Positions 35,675-48,600 of a DNA stretch of 64,000 nucleotides are shown in pieces. The stretch covers positions 248,001 through 312,000 of the forward strand of contig JAFEKR010000039.1 of NCBI GenBank assembly GCA_019022495.1. The letters run 5' to 3'. This stretch comes from Epichloe hybrida. Taxonomy: Eukaryota > Ascomycota > Sordariomycetes > Hypocreales > Clavicipitaceae. The translations under genes and the position numbers were made by a program. Below the pieces are notes generated by a model. That model was not told where the DNA came from. It saw only the letters and a list, made by a program, of their open reading frames with translations, and made no database searches. Positions within the stretch are counted from its first letter, which is position 1. Each line of letters begins with the position of its first letter.

Positions 35675-38600
35675 AATGAGTCGAGGCGAATCTCGCGGCA
35701 ATGGCCCGGCCACACTTTATCGACTCAACTCCAATCAGAGCAGCTCAAGTGTCTTCGAAGATGTGGAGATGGCGCATGACGAGGTAAATTTATTCACCTA
35801 ACCACAGACCATGTTGCTTGGTTTTCTAGCACAAAATAGCAGACTGACATGGGAATTTCTAGCTGTATTCGGGACCCGTTGCCGAGAGCCTCCCGACCAG
35901 TGTTTCTGCCTTTTCGCATCGTCGCGCCCGTGCCGACTCGACGGCGAGCTTCACATACTACGAGGAGCCGGACTTTGAACCAGGAGCCGAGAATGAAAAC
36001 GAAGATTCTGCCGAATTGAGTGACAGGTTCATGCGACGAAGCGTTAGCGACCTAGGAGACTTCGAATTCGGTATGGAGGATGACGAGGATTCTGCAGATA
36101 GAGAGTACATGGCAACACACCACGACTATATTCTCAGACGTTGCTCGTCAACCCAGTCAAGAGATTCTGTTCACGCGCGATTGCTACGTAGAGACAGCAC
36201 AGGTACCGCTGCAAGTGCTCGAGCAGATGGCCGTTCCACTCAGAAAATATACATGGCCAACGAGGACATCACCATTGTCGTTGCAGGCTTCCGCACTAGC
36301 AAAATTGGATTTCTGTTGTACATTTCCATATGTATCATGACTGGCGGACTGGCCTTTCTTCTCCTTCGTTGGCTGCCACGTTTATATGTTGCCACAGTCG
36401 GACGGTCGTGTCCATTGAGAGATTGCGAGTGGACAGTCGTTGAAAGCCAATGGGGAGAGCTTGCCATTATCCAGATCACTGCCCAGGAATACGGCCGGCC
36501 TATCTCTTCCGTCTTTGGTTTGCCAGAAAAACCTATGCTCTATGGACTCGATGACGAGAACGACCCTATCGTGGACTATCTTCGTTCGTTGGATTACCGC
36601 TATGTACGACTGTACTTTCATCCTATAAAAGACAAGTTTGTCATGTCTGCTGGCTGGAAAGACCCAGATTGGTCGGATACACGACTCGTTCGCGCTGGTC
36701 TGAACAGTGACGAGAAGGCTATTCGCGAGATTATCTTCGGTACCAATCTTATTGACATTGAGCAGAAATCTATCGGACAATTATTGGTAGATGAGGTATT
36801 TTCCTCTAAAACTCTCACCATTTGATTACATGAAGGGCTTCCGTTGAATAAAGACTAACCCCCGAGACTAGGCCCTTCATCCTTTTTACATTTTCCAAAT
36901 TGCCAGCTTGATTCTTTGGTCTATGGATTCATACTACTATTACGCTGCATGCATCTTCATTATGTCTGCCGCTAGTATCTCTGCAACTTTGGTAGAAACG
37001 TGCACTGTCAGTCTGCCCATTTTCAAAATAAGCAGTATCCATACTGACCTGAGTAGACGACGAGACGTCTCCGTGAACTTTCCAGATTCGAGTGCGATGT
37101 TCGAGTGCTTCGAAATGGATTTTGTACGAGAAACTAGGTACAGACTTCTACTGTTGAAACAAGAGCTAAAACTTATGCAGGGAAATATGTTTCGTCCAGT
37201 GATTTAGTTCCTGGCGACTTGTATGAATTGAGCGATCCAAATTTAACGCAGTTTCCTAGTGACAGCCTTCTCCTCACTGGTGACTGTATTGTCAATGAAA
37301 GCATGCTCACAGGTAAGTGTCTACTATCTCATATCACCGGGAGCCGTTGTTAAAAATGAAGATAGGCGAATCCGTGCCCGTTTCCAAACTCCCAGCTACC
37401 GAAGACACGATACATATAATGGATCTTGCGGCGTCTTCTGTCGCCCCTGAAATCGCTCGGCATTTTTTGTATTGTGGGACGAAAATAATCCGAACGCGAC
37501 GACCCCAAGAAGACCAAGACGGAGACGCTGTGGCTTTGGCCCTCGTGGTCCGAACGGGCTTTGATACGACGAAGGGCGCACTGGTACGCTCAATGCTTTT
37601 CCCCAAGCCATCAGGCTTCAAATTTTATCGCGACTCCTTCAGGTATATAAGCGTCATGGCCATTATTGCTATGCTTGGTTTTATCGCATCTTTCGTCAAC
37701 TTCATCAGACTGGAGCTTGCATGGCATTTTATCATAATCCGAGCACTTGATCTGATCACTATTGTTGTCCCACCCGCCCTGCCTGCAACTCTCACTATTG
37801 GGACGAATTTTGCGCTATCACGGTTGAAGAAGAAGCAGATATATTGCATCAGCCCGCAACGAGTCAATGTGGGTGGGAAATTGGATATCATGTGCTTCGA
37901 TAAAACGGGTACATTGACAGAAGATGGTCTCGATGTCCTTGGGCTCCGCATTGTATCAGAAGCGGATGGTCCAGTCAGCGACCTTATCACGAGACCGGCG
38001 TTGTTAAGTAATAATCTTGCAGAAGCCGGAACTAAAACCGCTGTCCAATCTGCACTTTACACAATGGCTACTTGCCACTCCCTGAGAGCTGTGGATGGAG
38101 AGCTAGTCGGTGATCCCCTAGATCAGAAAATGTTCGAATTCACTGGATGGTCTTTCGAGGAGGGTAAGCAAAGATCCGCAGAGGGAGAAGATGATGAGCA
38201 AGGAGGATTGGCACCTTCTGTTGCTCGACCGCCCGATGTATGTTTCCACAACACCCATGGCATGTGTAGGTGCAGAAGCTAACCTGCCTCAATGCAGAAT
38301 GCTGTGGAGTTGGGGGTATTGAAGTCCTTCGAGTTCGTGTCTCAACTTCGACGAGCTAGCGTCATTACGCGTCAATTCGGTCAAAGAAGCGGAGACATAT
38401 TTGTAAAGGGTGCGCCAGAAGCAATGAAGGAAATATGCCGTATAGAGAGCTGTCAGTCTTCCCATATTTTGCATATCTGGTTTGCATTACTAACGTGCTT
38501 CAGTTCCAAATGGTTATGATGACTTATTATCGAATTACACCCATAAGGGCTATCGAGTTATTGCTTGCGCTACGAAGCACTTGCCCAAATTAAGTTGGGT

Positions 38601-40341
38601 TAAAGCGCAAAAGATGACACGATCAGAGGTTGAGAGCGACCTTGAATTTATCGGCTTTATCATCTTCGAGAACAAGCTGAAGACCACCACTACGAGAGTC
38701 ATCAAAGAGCTACTAGACTCCAATATCGGCGCAGTAATGGTCACCGGAGACAATATCCTGACCGCCATCAGCGTCGCCCGAGAATGTGGCCTGGTAGATC
38801 GACAGGCGCATTGTTTTGTGCCCCGTTTTATCAGAGGTGCGGTAGCCCTTTAATGATTGTTTTTGAGATTCAGAAGACTAACTCGCGGCTCGTCACGCCA
38901 CTTAGGCAACGCCCGCGACCCCATGGCAGAACTTCAATGGGAAAGCATTGATAATAGTAGCTTTTGCCTTGACGAGAAAACGTTGCTGGTGAGTATAGAC
39001 CTTCTTTCTGGACTAAATAGCCAACCTGACACTGCAAAGCCACTTCCAGCACCCCCCGAAGAAGATGCTTCACTTCCATATGACATATCCAATCTACGCA
39101 ATTACAATCTGGCAGTCAGCGGTGAGGCGTTCCGGTGGATTGTGGATTATGCCTCACCCGAGATCCTGCAACGAGTATGTTCGCGTATCAGCTCCTTCAT
39201 CTTACACAAGTGATTTAATAATGATCGATCAGATGCTCGTTCAAGGCAAAATATTTGCCAGAATGTCCCCAGACGAGAAACACGAACTGGTCGAGAAGTT
39301 ACAGAGTATTGACTTCTGCTGTGGCTTTTGCGGCGATGGAGCAAATGATTGTGGTGCTCTGAAAGCAGCGGACGTGGGGATATCACTCTCTGAAGCGGAG
39401 GCTTCAGTTGCAGCCCCGTTCACCTCGCGGGTGTTCGATATTCGCTGTGTTTTAGAAGTAATCAGGTATGCCAAAACCCAACTGTCGTATGTTGACGTTT
39501 CATTCGCGCCTAACAGTCATGTAGAGAGGGAAGAGCAGCATTGGTCACGAGCTTCAGTTGTTTCAAATATATGAGCTTGTATTCGACCATACAGTTCACT
39601 TCCGTGAGCTTTCTTTACGCAAAGGCGTCGAATTTGGGAGACTTTCAATTTCTCTTCATCGACCTGTTGCTGATTCTACCAATTGCCATTTTCATGGGCT
39701 GGGCAGGACCCGCGCCGCTTCTCTGCAGGAAACGACCCACTGCGGACTTGGTTTCACGAAAAGTTTTGACGCCGTTATTGGGCTTGATGGTAATTTGTGT
39801 AATCATTCAAGGGGCTGCCTTCCTGACGGTAAGGGAGCAACCATGGTACAAACCTCCTGAGATTGGCCATGACGAGTCGAACATCAAGAACTCGGAAAAT
39901 ACTGCTCTGTTCTTGTCATCCTGCTTCGAGTATATCCTTTCAGGCGTAGTTCTGAATGCCGGACCCCCTTTCAGGCAGAACAGCACCAAAAACTGTAAGT
40001 GACAAATCTTCATTTATTATCAAATGGTAAAAACGAGGGCTAATCTCCACACAGGGCCCTTCACTATTACTGTGATGGCAGCACTAATACTCACGGTGTA
40101 CATGATAGTAGGCCCAGCACATTGGTTGAAGAAGTTGATGGAACTCAGCCGTATTGAGAAAGACTACAAGTATTTTCTGTTGCTCCTAGGTTTGGTTTAC
40201 TTCTTCTTCGCGTGGGCTTTCGAGAAGCATCTGGCTATGCCTCTTGCAAGAAGCATTGGCTATATGCAGCAGAAGATCACTGGCAAAGCCAAGAAGCGTA
40301 AACAGTACAAAGTTATACGGGAGAAGATGTGGGATTTGTAA
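35652..40341 (+). CDS. YPK9: P5B-type P-type ATPase (vacuolar/lysosomal, ATP13A2-like)
   Basis: P5B pumps sit in the vacuole membrane; the human homologue ATP13A2 exports polyamines, and yeast Ypk9 protects against metals. Thirteen exons (introns 35784-35862, 36796-36871, 37007-37056, 37124-37180, 37313-37365, 38238-38297, 38452-38503, 38837-38905, 38989-39039, 39175-39232, 39466-39524 and 39995-40054) join to 1321 aa. Visible are an acidic N-terminal region, the N-terminal membrane hairpin (about 200-225), the actuator TGES (466-469) and the P5B signature PPALPA in M4 (602-607). The phosphorylation site is DKTGTLTE (Asp645). The hinge GDGAND (1026-1031) and C-terminal membrane helices follow. 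PPALPA separates P5B from P5A. All key residues are present, so an active pump is expected. The start at 35652 is the first ATG in frame. Confidence 0.96.
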
Positions 40342-41247
40342 ATAATATGATGTTGTACGAACAAAACACTCATTAGACTAGACTTTGATAGCATGTGATG
40401 AAGACAAGTGTTTCGGCGAATCACTTTCAACTGCCCTGATACCTACTTAGGCAATTCAAGCTACTGGGTTCCTGTTATTCAAATAACAGGCCTGGAATTA
40501 GCGAATAAATAGCAGAATTGGAACATCTAAGTCTGTTCAGCGCAAATGCTTTTGCCTTTCACCCTCGAGCGATAATTGATAAGAATAATGACAGCTTTCC
40601 GTTTTCCAAAACTAGTGAAAGTGGGTCACGACTCACGACTGGGTGGCTGGCAGGAGTACATAGGCCTATTATTAGAGAGGTAAGCTCTAATTCGCTAGAT
40701 TTAGGCCTAGGGTTCTAAAACTACTAGCTTTATTAAGCGCTAATTTACTAGGAAAAAGGCTTAGCATAGCCTGCTTTTTAGATAGATCTTAGCTAATTAT
40801 ACCTTAAGATTTCAGATATTTTTACGTAATAATATAAGGTCTTATAAAAGCATATTAAGCTACTTCTCTAGCTTCTAAAAGAGATAATATGCTATTAGAT
40901 TATATAAGAGTTCTAGCTAATCAGTAGCTATAAGGATTTATTTAAGGACCTATTATACTATGCCTAATTAGGGTGGCCCAATGCCTAGTCAGGTGGCCCG
41001 CACGCTGGTGTCCTGACTTACGTACTCGGCTGGCAGAGTGAGTGTATGACCTCATGACTGCGAGCTCCCACCCATGCTCTCAACCACTTGACTCAGACCA
41101 AGTCTCCAGATATTCTATTGCAAGACTTTATTTAGTTTAGCGACAGTGGGCACGGCGTGAGTACCAATTAGTATTCGATTATCTATGACATAAACGTCTA
41201 CGTACACGCTGCCTCGCGTTTGAGATTGAATTCTGGGAGGTCTCAAG
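40342..41247. other. Intergenic with a RIP-mutated AT-rich relic (about 40665-40965)
   Basis: The middle 300 bases are AT-rich with TTAG/CTAA-rich wording typical of the RIP-mutated repeats at the window start, while the flanks are normal. It is probably a small dead transposon fragment; no terminal repeats were found. The methyltransferase promoter should lie in 41000-41247. Confidence 0.5.
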
Positions 41248-42616
41248 ATGAATTACGGTACGTCTACGGTAGTAGTGTGATTGCATTGAAACGCACTAAC
41301 ACCTGATCACTATATGCGAATGGCACAGACTGGATCTTAGACGGCGGATACCTACCGCACACAATCATTAGACTGGGAATTCGTCAGCAGCTCCGGGATC
41401 GTTTGGCAGCCATCGGAATTAGATCGCTTGATGATGCTTACGAGGCCAAAATGGCGTATATTGAGAGACTGCGAACTCAACCGATGGCAATCGCCACGGA
41501 TATAGCCAACAAGCAGCACTACGAGGTTGGCACTGGCGTTCTCAATGCTTGTCTCGGTCCGCGAATGAAGTACTCATCTTGTCTTTACCCCCGAGGTGAC
41601 GAGACTCTTGCTGAGGCAGAGGTCGCGATGCTGTGGTCGTACATCGACAAGGCAGATTTGCGAGATGGTATGAGTATCCTTGATCTTGGGTAAGCTGTAA
41701 CAACCTCTTTCTCTTACCTGCTTTCACATGGCGAAACACAATCGTAATCATGAGGAGCAAACGGCAGCTTACGAAACAGGCTGCTAATACTATTTCTTAG
41801 TTGTGGTTGGGGTTCTGGCGCTTTGTACTTCGCAGAAATGCTTCCCAAGTCCGCCATCACGGCATTCTCGAACTCTCGGACTCAAAAGCTGCACATTGAA
41901 GCCGAGGCAGCCCGCCGAAACATTACCAATATTAAAGTGATTACTGGAGACGTTGTTGACTATGAATTCGACCGTGGAAGTTTCGACCGTGTCGTGTCTA
42001 TTGAGGTTGGCATAATAGTTCTTCTTCCTCTCACTCTTCCCCTCACTCTTCCCCTCTTTTTTTCCTTTCTTCTCGCTTGTGACTGACAGTTTCAAGCTTT
42101 TCGAACACATGAAAAACTACGAGCTGCTAATGGCGAAGGTTTCGCGCGCACTGAAGCCCGGGGGCAAGCTGTTTGTACACATCTTCTCGCATCGCACCAC
42201 ACCTTATGACTACGAAGAGGGCTGGATGACAACGCATTTCTTCACTGGCGGCACAATGCCGTCTGCAGATCTGCTGCTCTACTTTCAACAAGAGCTGCAT
42301 ATCAAGAAGCAATGGTGGGTAAATGGAAAACACTACTCTAAAACGTGTGAAGTATGCTTCCCCAAAGTGTTTAGACGTCCCACATACAAAAAAATGTGGC
42401 TAAGTATTGCAATAATAGGATTGGTTATCTTCGATGGCAGCGAACAAGAAAAAAATGTGGCCGCATCTGGTGGCAACTTATGGAGATCAAGACGCGGCTA
42501 CTTGGTATAATCGCTGGCAAATCTTCTACATGGCCTGTTCAGAGCTGTTTGCATATGACGGAGGCGATACCTGGGGCGTCTCGCACTACTTGTTTGAAAA
42601 ACCGGATAGCGCTTGA
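41248..42616 (+). CDS. SAM-dependent methyltransferase, CFA synthase / coclaurine N-methyltransferase-like
   Basis: Class I SAM methyltransferase of the cyclopropane-fatty-acyl-phospholipid synthase superfamily; closest in wording to the plant coclaurine-N-methyltransferase-like branch. The substrate is unknown, amine or lipid. Five exons (41248-41257, 41329-41689, 41801-42005, 42097-42351 and 42419-42616) give 342 aa, the normal size. Exon 1 is only 10 bases (Met-Asn-Tyr plus one base). Motifs are [12 protein letters not shown] motif I SILDLGCGWGSGA (Gly124-Gly128), the [12 protein letters not shown] block, [35 protein letters not shown] and [15 protein letters not shown]. All expected blocks are present. 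It lies downstream of the ATPase in the same direction but 0.9 kb away. The third intron has a CT-rich run with a CTCTTCCCCTCACT repeat. Confidence 0.93.
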
Positions 42617-42718
42617 TTTAAGTATCGAATATTGAACACATAGTATAGTAAGATACACTTGGCTAGATGTCCGTCTGTCGGTGAGAAGCGAATTCAGACT
42701 AATTTACTACTTTGTGCC

Positions 42719-43245
42719 CTAGTGATCCCAAGGATGCTTCCACCCCATCAACGCCGGTCCTGTTTCGTTGGTTAGCAATAGTTCATAGAAGTAACCGGCC
42801 TGTTGTAGTAGTCGTTGCCGGATGAAGGGATTGATATATGCAAAGAGCGATGACCCACCATCCTTTTTCGCTCGGTACATGAGCTATGAAAATCAATAAC
42901 CATTAGTGAAAGGCATTACAATAAATCGAAATCCTATCTCTACTATATCTATAATGTAAGATTGAATTGTTTTGGAAGATACACTCACCCAAAACCACAT
43001 TCCGGCACCTAGCGCGGTGGCAGTCAGGCGATAAATAGGAGCCACATGGGGCACCGGGGGTTTAGGAGGGCCCATCGTAATACAGTGATACAATTCGGCT
43101 CGTGCGATTCGCCTGATGTGTTGATCGCTTCGTAGAGTTGCGAACTGAGCCTGCGATGTGATGGCGAGCGGACGGGTCTTCTGAACTGTTTGTGTGAGCG
43201 AGAATAGCTCAATCGATAATGGACACAGCTGATAGGGTTGGTTAC
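42719..43245 (-). CDS. NADH:ubiquinone oxidoreductase accessory subunit, NDUFB2-like (5' end unresolved)
   Basis: Small one-TM accessory subunit of the mitochondrial complex I membrane arm. Secure exons are 42989 upward, 42859-42883 and 42719-42759, separated by introns 42760-42858 (branch GCTAAC) and 42884-42988. The spliced end reads HVAPIYRLTATALGAGMWFW, then LMYRAKKDGPALMGWKHPWDH, which matches fungal NDUFB2-type proteins. Upstream the same frame continues through an Arg/Ser/Thr-rich stretch (TRPLAITSQAQFATLRS) that looks like a mitochondrial presequence. No ATG in frame precedes it. A start at ATG 43334 (MFTKS) would need a splice whose phase I could not make fit. An in-frame ATG at 43075 would give only 50 aa without a presequence. 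The upper coordinate is the upstream limit of the open frame. Confidence 0.72.
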
Positions 43246-43977
43246 CTGAAATGAAGCCCTTGTGTTAATTGAGATGATGTTCGCAATGTGCGCAGTGTAC
43301 AGACCCCGTATTCACCACGATTTCGTGAACATGGTAAAGGACTAGAACTGTATTCCGTAGCTGCAGGAGCAACACGGCACGGGCAAACGAGGTCTGGAAT
43401 GCTTAGTAAGCCTTCTTTCGAGGCGATTTAAGTGGTTTCTGTAACGCCCTCCGCAGTTGTGGGTCCCCACGAGTGAGGATAGGAAGTTCTCTATCTGGCA
43501 ATCCTGACCTCACTTACTTGATTGTATTGTTTACCTCCTTGTTCCTTCATATTAATTGAATCCCAGACAACGCATCAATACGCTCTCACTGGGTCAGAAC
43601 ATTTGGAGTGGAGGACGGCTGATGCATCATCTGCAGGCTGGTTTTTGCCAGATCGCATCTTGAAGTTCTCTGCCCCTCCTACGGTCTCTTCCGTCTCTTC
43701 CGGACACGTCGGCTTGTAAGCAGATCAAGAGATTATCTTGCAGACCCTCGCAATCATTCCTTAGCACTCGCAAACTTTCTTTGCGCGTTTGGGCCATATG
43801 CTTGAACTTGTAAAACGTTCCTTTTCTCGATCACAGTACACTATCCTCTCTTCTGCCCCATTTGGCGTCTCAACCTGTATAGCCATGCAACGAACCCTAT
43901 CTCCATAGAGACACCGAAAGGAGTACATCCATCTACAGAATCCATCGGATTCATTTTTGATTGTCTGGGCAGCATCC
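43246..43977. promoter_or_regulatory. Divergent upstream region (complex I subunit / E2 enzyme)
   Basis: Probably holds the first exon and promoter of the complex I gene at the left and the promoter and leader of the E2 gene at the right. No repeat or further gene recognised. Confidence 0.4.
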
Positions 43978-45121
43978 ATGGCAGCGGCTGCAGGTATGGC
44001 TCCGCAAATCAATTCGAAATCGCCTACGATCCGGCGTATTTGTAAGTGCTCGATGCTAAAGCTTAACCTTTGGACAACTCGCACTCTAGAAGCGTTGCTG
44101 CTCTGTGTAACTCGCTGGACTCAGGCTGACGTTGAGAATAAAGTGCGAGAAGCCGCCGAAATGTCCAACTCTCCCTCTGGAGACTACACGGCCGAACCTC
44201 TCGAGTCCGACCTTTTCGAATGGCACTTTACTCTCCGTGGTCCTCCGAACTCGGTCTACAGTGAAGGCCTCTATCATGGTCGAATAGTTCTTCCCCCTAC
44301 ATACCCGTTACGACCACCGAGTTTTCGCTTCACAACACCAAGTGGTCGTTTCGAGGCGAATCGGGAAATCTGTCTCAGTATCAGCGGTCATCACGAAGAA
44401 ACTTGGCAGCCTGCATGGGGAATCAGAACGGCAATTGTAGCGTACGTGAACACTGTTTCTTAATTCAGCAGCGGATGAGTTCAATTTACTGACAATGAGC
44501 TCACATCGGATTAGACTACGGAGTTTTATGGAAACTGATGCGCGCGGGCAATTAGGCGGGTTAGACACGACGGACGAGGTACGCCGTCGCCTAGCTCGTG
44601 AATCTCGCTCATTCAAATGCTCAACATGTGCCCGGTCAAATATTGACATCATCTCCGAATCGGAAGAACAGGCCACCAAGCCTTTGGCCTCAACAAATCC
44701 CATCGTACAAATCCCATCTGAGCTAAGCATGGCATGGAAAGATGAATTGACAGCTAAAGGCCAAGCTAGCGGAGGCGGCTCATTACCCGTCGGCCAGGTT
44801 GAGGCATCACAGGACGATATTGATGAAAATGCGGAACTGGCTGAAGGATTTGTGCGAACCGGATTTGTGGATCAACAGACATCGGAAAATGCAACTACTG
44901 ATGCGTCGCCGTCTTCGTCCGGTAGGCTAGGGGGACGCCTGACAGAAGTAGAAAACACCAGAGGCAGAGAGTCAACTCCCCAGCAGCAAATTATTCCGAG
45001 GCGACCGGTGACACAACGTCCTCAGGGCGACGGAGGCATTCCTTTGTGGATCGACCGAGCTATTGTAGCATTGGTGATTGCTTTGGTGGCACTCCTACTC
45101 AAAGTACTGTTTGGCATTTGA
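43978..45121 (+). CDS. Tail-anchored ubiquitin-conjugating enzyme E2, UBE2J1-like
   Basis: ER-membrane E2 that passes ubiquitin to substrates of ER-associated degradation. Exons 43978-44041, 44144-44441 and 44515-45121 give 322 aa. The UBC fold spans about residues 15-165: PTIRRILREAAEM, FEWHFTLRGPPNSVYSEG, YHGRIVLPPTYPLRPPSF, then ICLSISGHHEETWQPAWG with catalytic Cys98. The non-canonical CLSISG...HHEETWQP replaces the usual HPN-containing block, as in UBE2J enzymes. A Ser/Gln-rich linker follows, and the last 23 residues form one hydrophobic helix (IVALVIALVALLLKVLFGI). This is J1-like rather than Ubc6 itself. A second in-frame ATG at 43996 (MAPQIN) is an alternative start. Confidence 0.94.
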
Positions 45122-45637
45122 ATTGTTACCGATTGGGTTAAGCAAGAGATATACCAGACATTACGACGCGCTGTCCCGCCAAAATATATTATCAAAAGGG
45201 TTGACGCGACAACAGCTATTAGAACAGATTGCAAAACGGGTGCATCTCATGGCCTCAAATGACAAGATACATACACAAAGGTTTGGTAACCACTATGGAT
45301 CTCCCATCATTTTAAGTTGGTGCTCGAAGAAGTCTTGGAACTGAACGAGTGGCGAACATTTTGTTTTGAGCGAGAGACTTGGTTGCAGTGTCATTATATA
45401 GGATATTATACACAATACAATCATTCCAGTTGTAAAGTGAGTCAATGATTCTCCGGTGGGGGTGTAGCAGGCATCACTTGTATATGGACAAAATTGGTCA
45501 CTGAATCTAACGTGCTGATTATAGCCATTGAAGAAGACTTGACAAGAATGCAAAATTAATACAACCATTCCAAAAGTTCGAACCTGTCTTGACTGCCTTT
45601 GTGCTTATACTAAGCCAAGAATCTACTTTATCTTGCT
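45122..45637. other. Convergent 3' intergenic region
   Basis: Lies between the stops of the E2 gene (+) and TFC3 (-). Expected to contain both polyadenylation regions; no gene seen. Confidence 0.5.
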
Positions 45638-48600
45638 CTACCTTCTGCGAATCCACGGCACGACTAACCACCACCACTCGCCAAGCACTGAGCCTAGGCC
45701 ATTGGAGAAATCGGTGAGCACGCCAGTTTGCTTGCCCCAGTGCACAATGAGTCCCGCCTCGAACCTGTCCAAGACTGGATTTAAGGCGCTACATATGCCT
45801 TCGATATCCATAGACCCCCGAGTTGCCATCGCAAAGCAGAAAGCGCCGAGCACTTCAGACCAACGGGTTTCATTTGGTTCGCCAAAAACATCGACCCACT
45901 GAGGCAATTCGCCGCATTGGCCAGAGAGTGGTGGTCCAGTGGTACTTGCAGCTCGTAAGACATCAATTTGCTCGTGAAACAAGTAAGTTTCCGTAGGCAC
46001 AGCTTCTAAGCCAAAATGATAATAAGACTTGGGATACTTCCGACTCTCATAATTTCCTGGTTCAAATCCGAAAGGAATGTAGGGAAGGTTCGTTGGCACC
46101 AATCTGATTCTGCCAGCGGCGCTGAGGTTTGTCAGGGCCATCATGGCTCCATCGCTTAATGAATAGGGAATCGTCAATCTTTTTTCTTTTCGAAATGCGA
46201 GGTCGAGAATTGTCTTGAAACGAGCTGCATCGTCGTATTTTGCACTTTGAGCCAGTTTGCTAAGCGTGGCCAGATATCCTTCATTAAGCCTGTACGGTCG
46301 GCTTCCCAATGGTGGCTTTTTGATTTTGCAAATTATTCTCTGCTTCGTCAGCTGATCGATAGCTTCTTTGAAGATTGCTGATGTCCTGCGCTTGTTCCCT
46401 GGCAATAGCGTGAAAAACTTATCCCTGATGTTCTCCACCGAATATTTACAATCGCCCGTGCCACAGAGAGACTTGACCCAGGATCTTGCAATGTCAAGGT
46501 CAGTTGCTCGGCTTGGATGCTGAGTCCTATCACCAAGGTCGTCAATAGAAAGAGCGGCTGGTATGGAGGTAACTGCCTCGAAACGTGCAAAGATGGAAGC
46601 CTGCACATGAAAGAAACGTTCTCGCCAATCGTCATTTGCTGTCTTGATATCTGTTAAACTGAAGCGTTCCTTTAGCAGCTTTCGAGAACAAGGGATCTCA
46701 AATCCTTCTTGTCGGGGAATGCCCATGGTCCAGCGGATGATTCTCGCCCAATCATAATCTTGAGGATTGTTGAAGTCAATCATTGCAACATTGCCATGCT
46801 GAAGTGCAATGATGTACCTTTCTTGAAAAGCACGCGTAAAAGCGGAAATGTGAGGCCCTTGTTGCCTTCGACAATTGTCCCAAAACCTCCGTAAATTTTT
46901 GAGACCAGCGTCTGGGAAGATGAACATGAGTAAACCCCAGTCAATGGATTTATCCGCTCCGCCCATCAGAGTTCGTACAGCTACGAAGGCCGCCATGAGC
47001 TCATCTGGAGAATCAAAAGGATAGTCTTCTTGTTCAACGTCATCATTAACGGTGTTTTCAAGTTGAGAGCCATGTAATGAGGTCAGAGCGCGGGTGACAA
47101 GCGCCACACGCTTGGCCTTACCGTGGGAAGTTGTCTCGCCATGGCCTGCAGGATGTGCTTTCAAATGAACGTTGCCAACCAGTGGGGATGCTCGCCAATC
47201 GAGCTCGTCATCGCTTGAAGATGACGTATATTCTGTTGCTTCTGGGATGATGTCGTCTGATCTTTCATTAAGCTGTCCATCTGCAGGCCAAACGAGTTTG
47301 AAAGAGGAGGCTTCCGTATTGACAATGTCGCTGTTGAATCGTACAAAAATATTGTGTGGGCCGGCAGGTTTTGACATGGTATTGACAGAGGACGACGGTA
47401 ATTTCATCTCCATATCAAAGCATGCGCGGACTTTGTTCATGAATCGTTGATTCCTTTCGGCGCCAGACCCGTTGACGCAAGCCAGTTTTGCGTCTCCATG
47501 ACCAAGTCGCTTCTCCAAATTCTGTGAGAAATTTTCCCATCCTAGCCACTTCGTATCTGGCATCCAGCCTCTTATAGTGAAGCTTCCACTTGCACGTTCA
47601 AAGTACTGGGTGTCCAAGGATGGCCATGTCCCATTGCAACCATAGAGTACCGTCACATGGTCATGACAGCTTTCATTGCCTGTGCAATGACCAATGCTAT
47701 CGCAAAGATTGACGGGAATGCTGTTGGCGCGAGTCGTTTCCTGGCTAGGGTCCTCTTCTTGCACGGTATTCTGCTCGTTATCGAAAGGCAGATTTTGTGG
47801 TACCTCTATGTCCGGGGCATCTTGTCCAAGAAAGTTATTCGGCTCAAGAAAGTGTAACCTGAAAGATGGCGCTGTTTTGCGTAACTCTTGCGGAAGCCCA
47901 TCATGAGATCGGGAGAAATCAAGCTGACTACCAGAAGAAGCAAATTGGTAGACCTTTGGCCTTTTTTTAGGAGGAATCGAGGCAACATCTTCAATACTAT
48001 CCCTGGCTTCCGAGTGTCGTTGCCTCTTCACTCGATCTCGGTTTTCAGACTCCTGATCTTTCTTAGCTGCAACTTGTGCTGCGTATACTGGTGCGTGAAG
48101 TATAGCCACCTCCCTTGCCAGCGCCCTTCGCCCGCGTCCTCCGATCTTAGGCTCTGATGAGCCAACATTTGTATCTGAGCCAAGTACAATTTCTCCACGT
48201 GAAGGAAGTGGTCTCTTGAGCTTTTCGAGTATATCCAGAGACTGTGCAGAAAAAGCGTCGATGCCTGGCAATGTGAGTAGTTGACACTTCGAAAATGACC
48301 CGGATGAATCCCGGAATGCATGCCAATGCTCCATGACAACACCGTCCTTTAAAAGACTGTTCACAGTTGACTGAAACTGGGCCTTAACTGGAGTCGTTTT
48401 TTCAGCGAATTGTGTATTCCACGAGGCGATAATTGAGTCCCAAAGGGGCTTGCCACCAATAATGACGCCGTGCTGCTCGTTGAGCAGTCTTTGAATCAAG
48501 AGGCGCAATTCTGTGTGGCTGTTCCCAGACTTCGTTCTGGAAAGCCTCGATTTATAATTCGGCGTGAGGATCGAGTCAGATTTGCTAATCGCTCTATGGC

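Noticed and set aside
42762..42858. Reading the complex I exon straight through (adds about 33 residues)
   Set aside because: The segment has GT..AG borders and a GCTAAC branch site, and splicing it restores the family's KKDGPAL junction.
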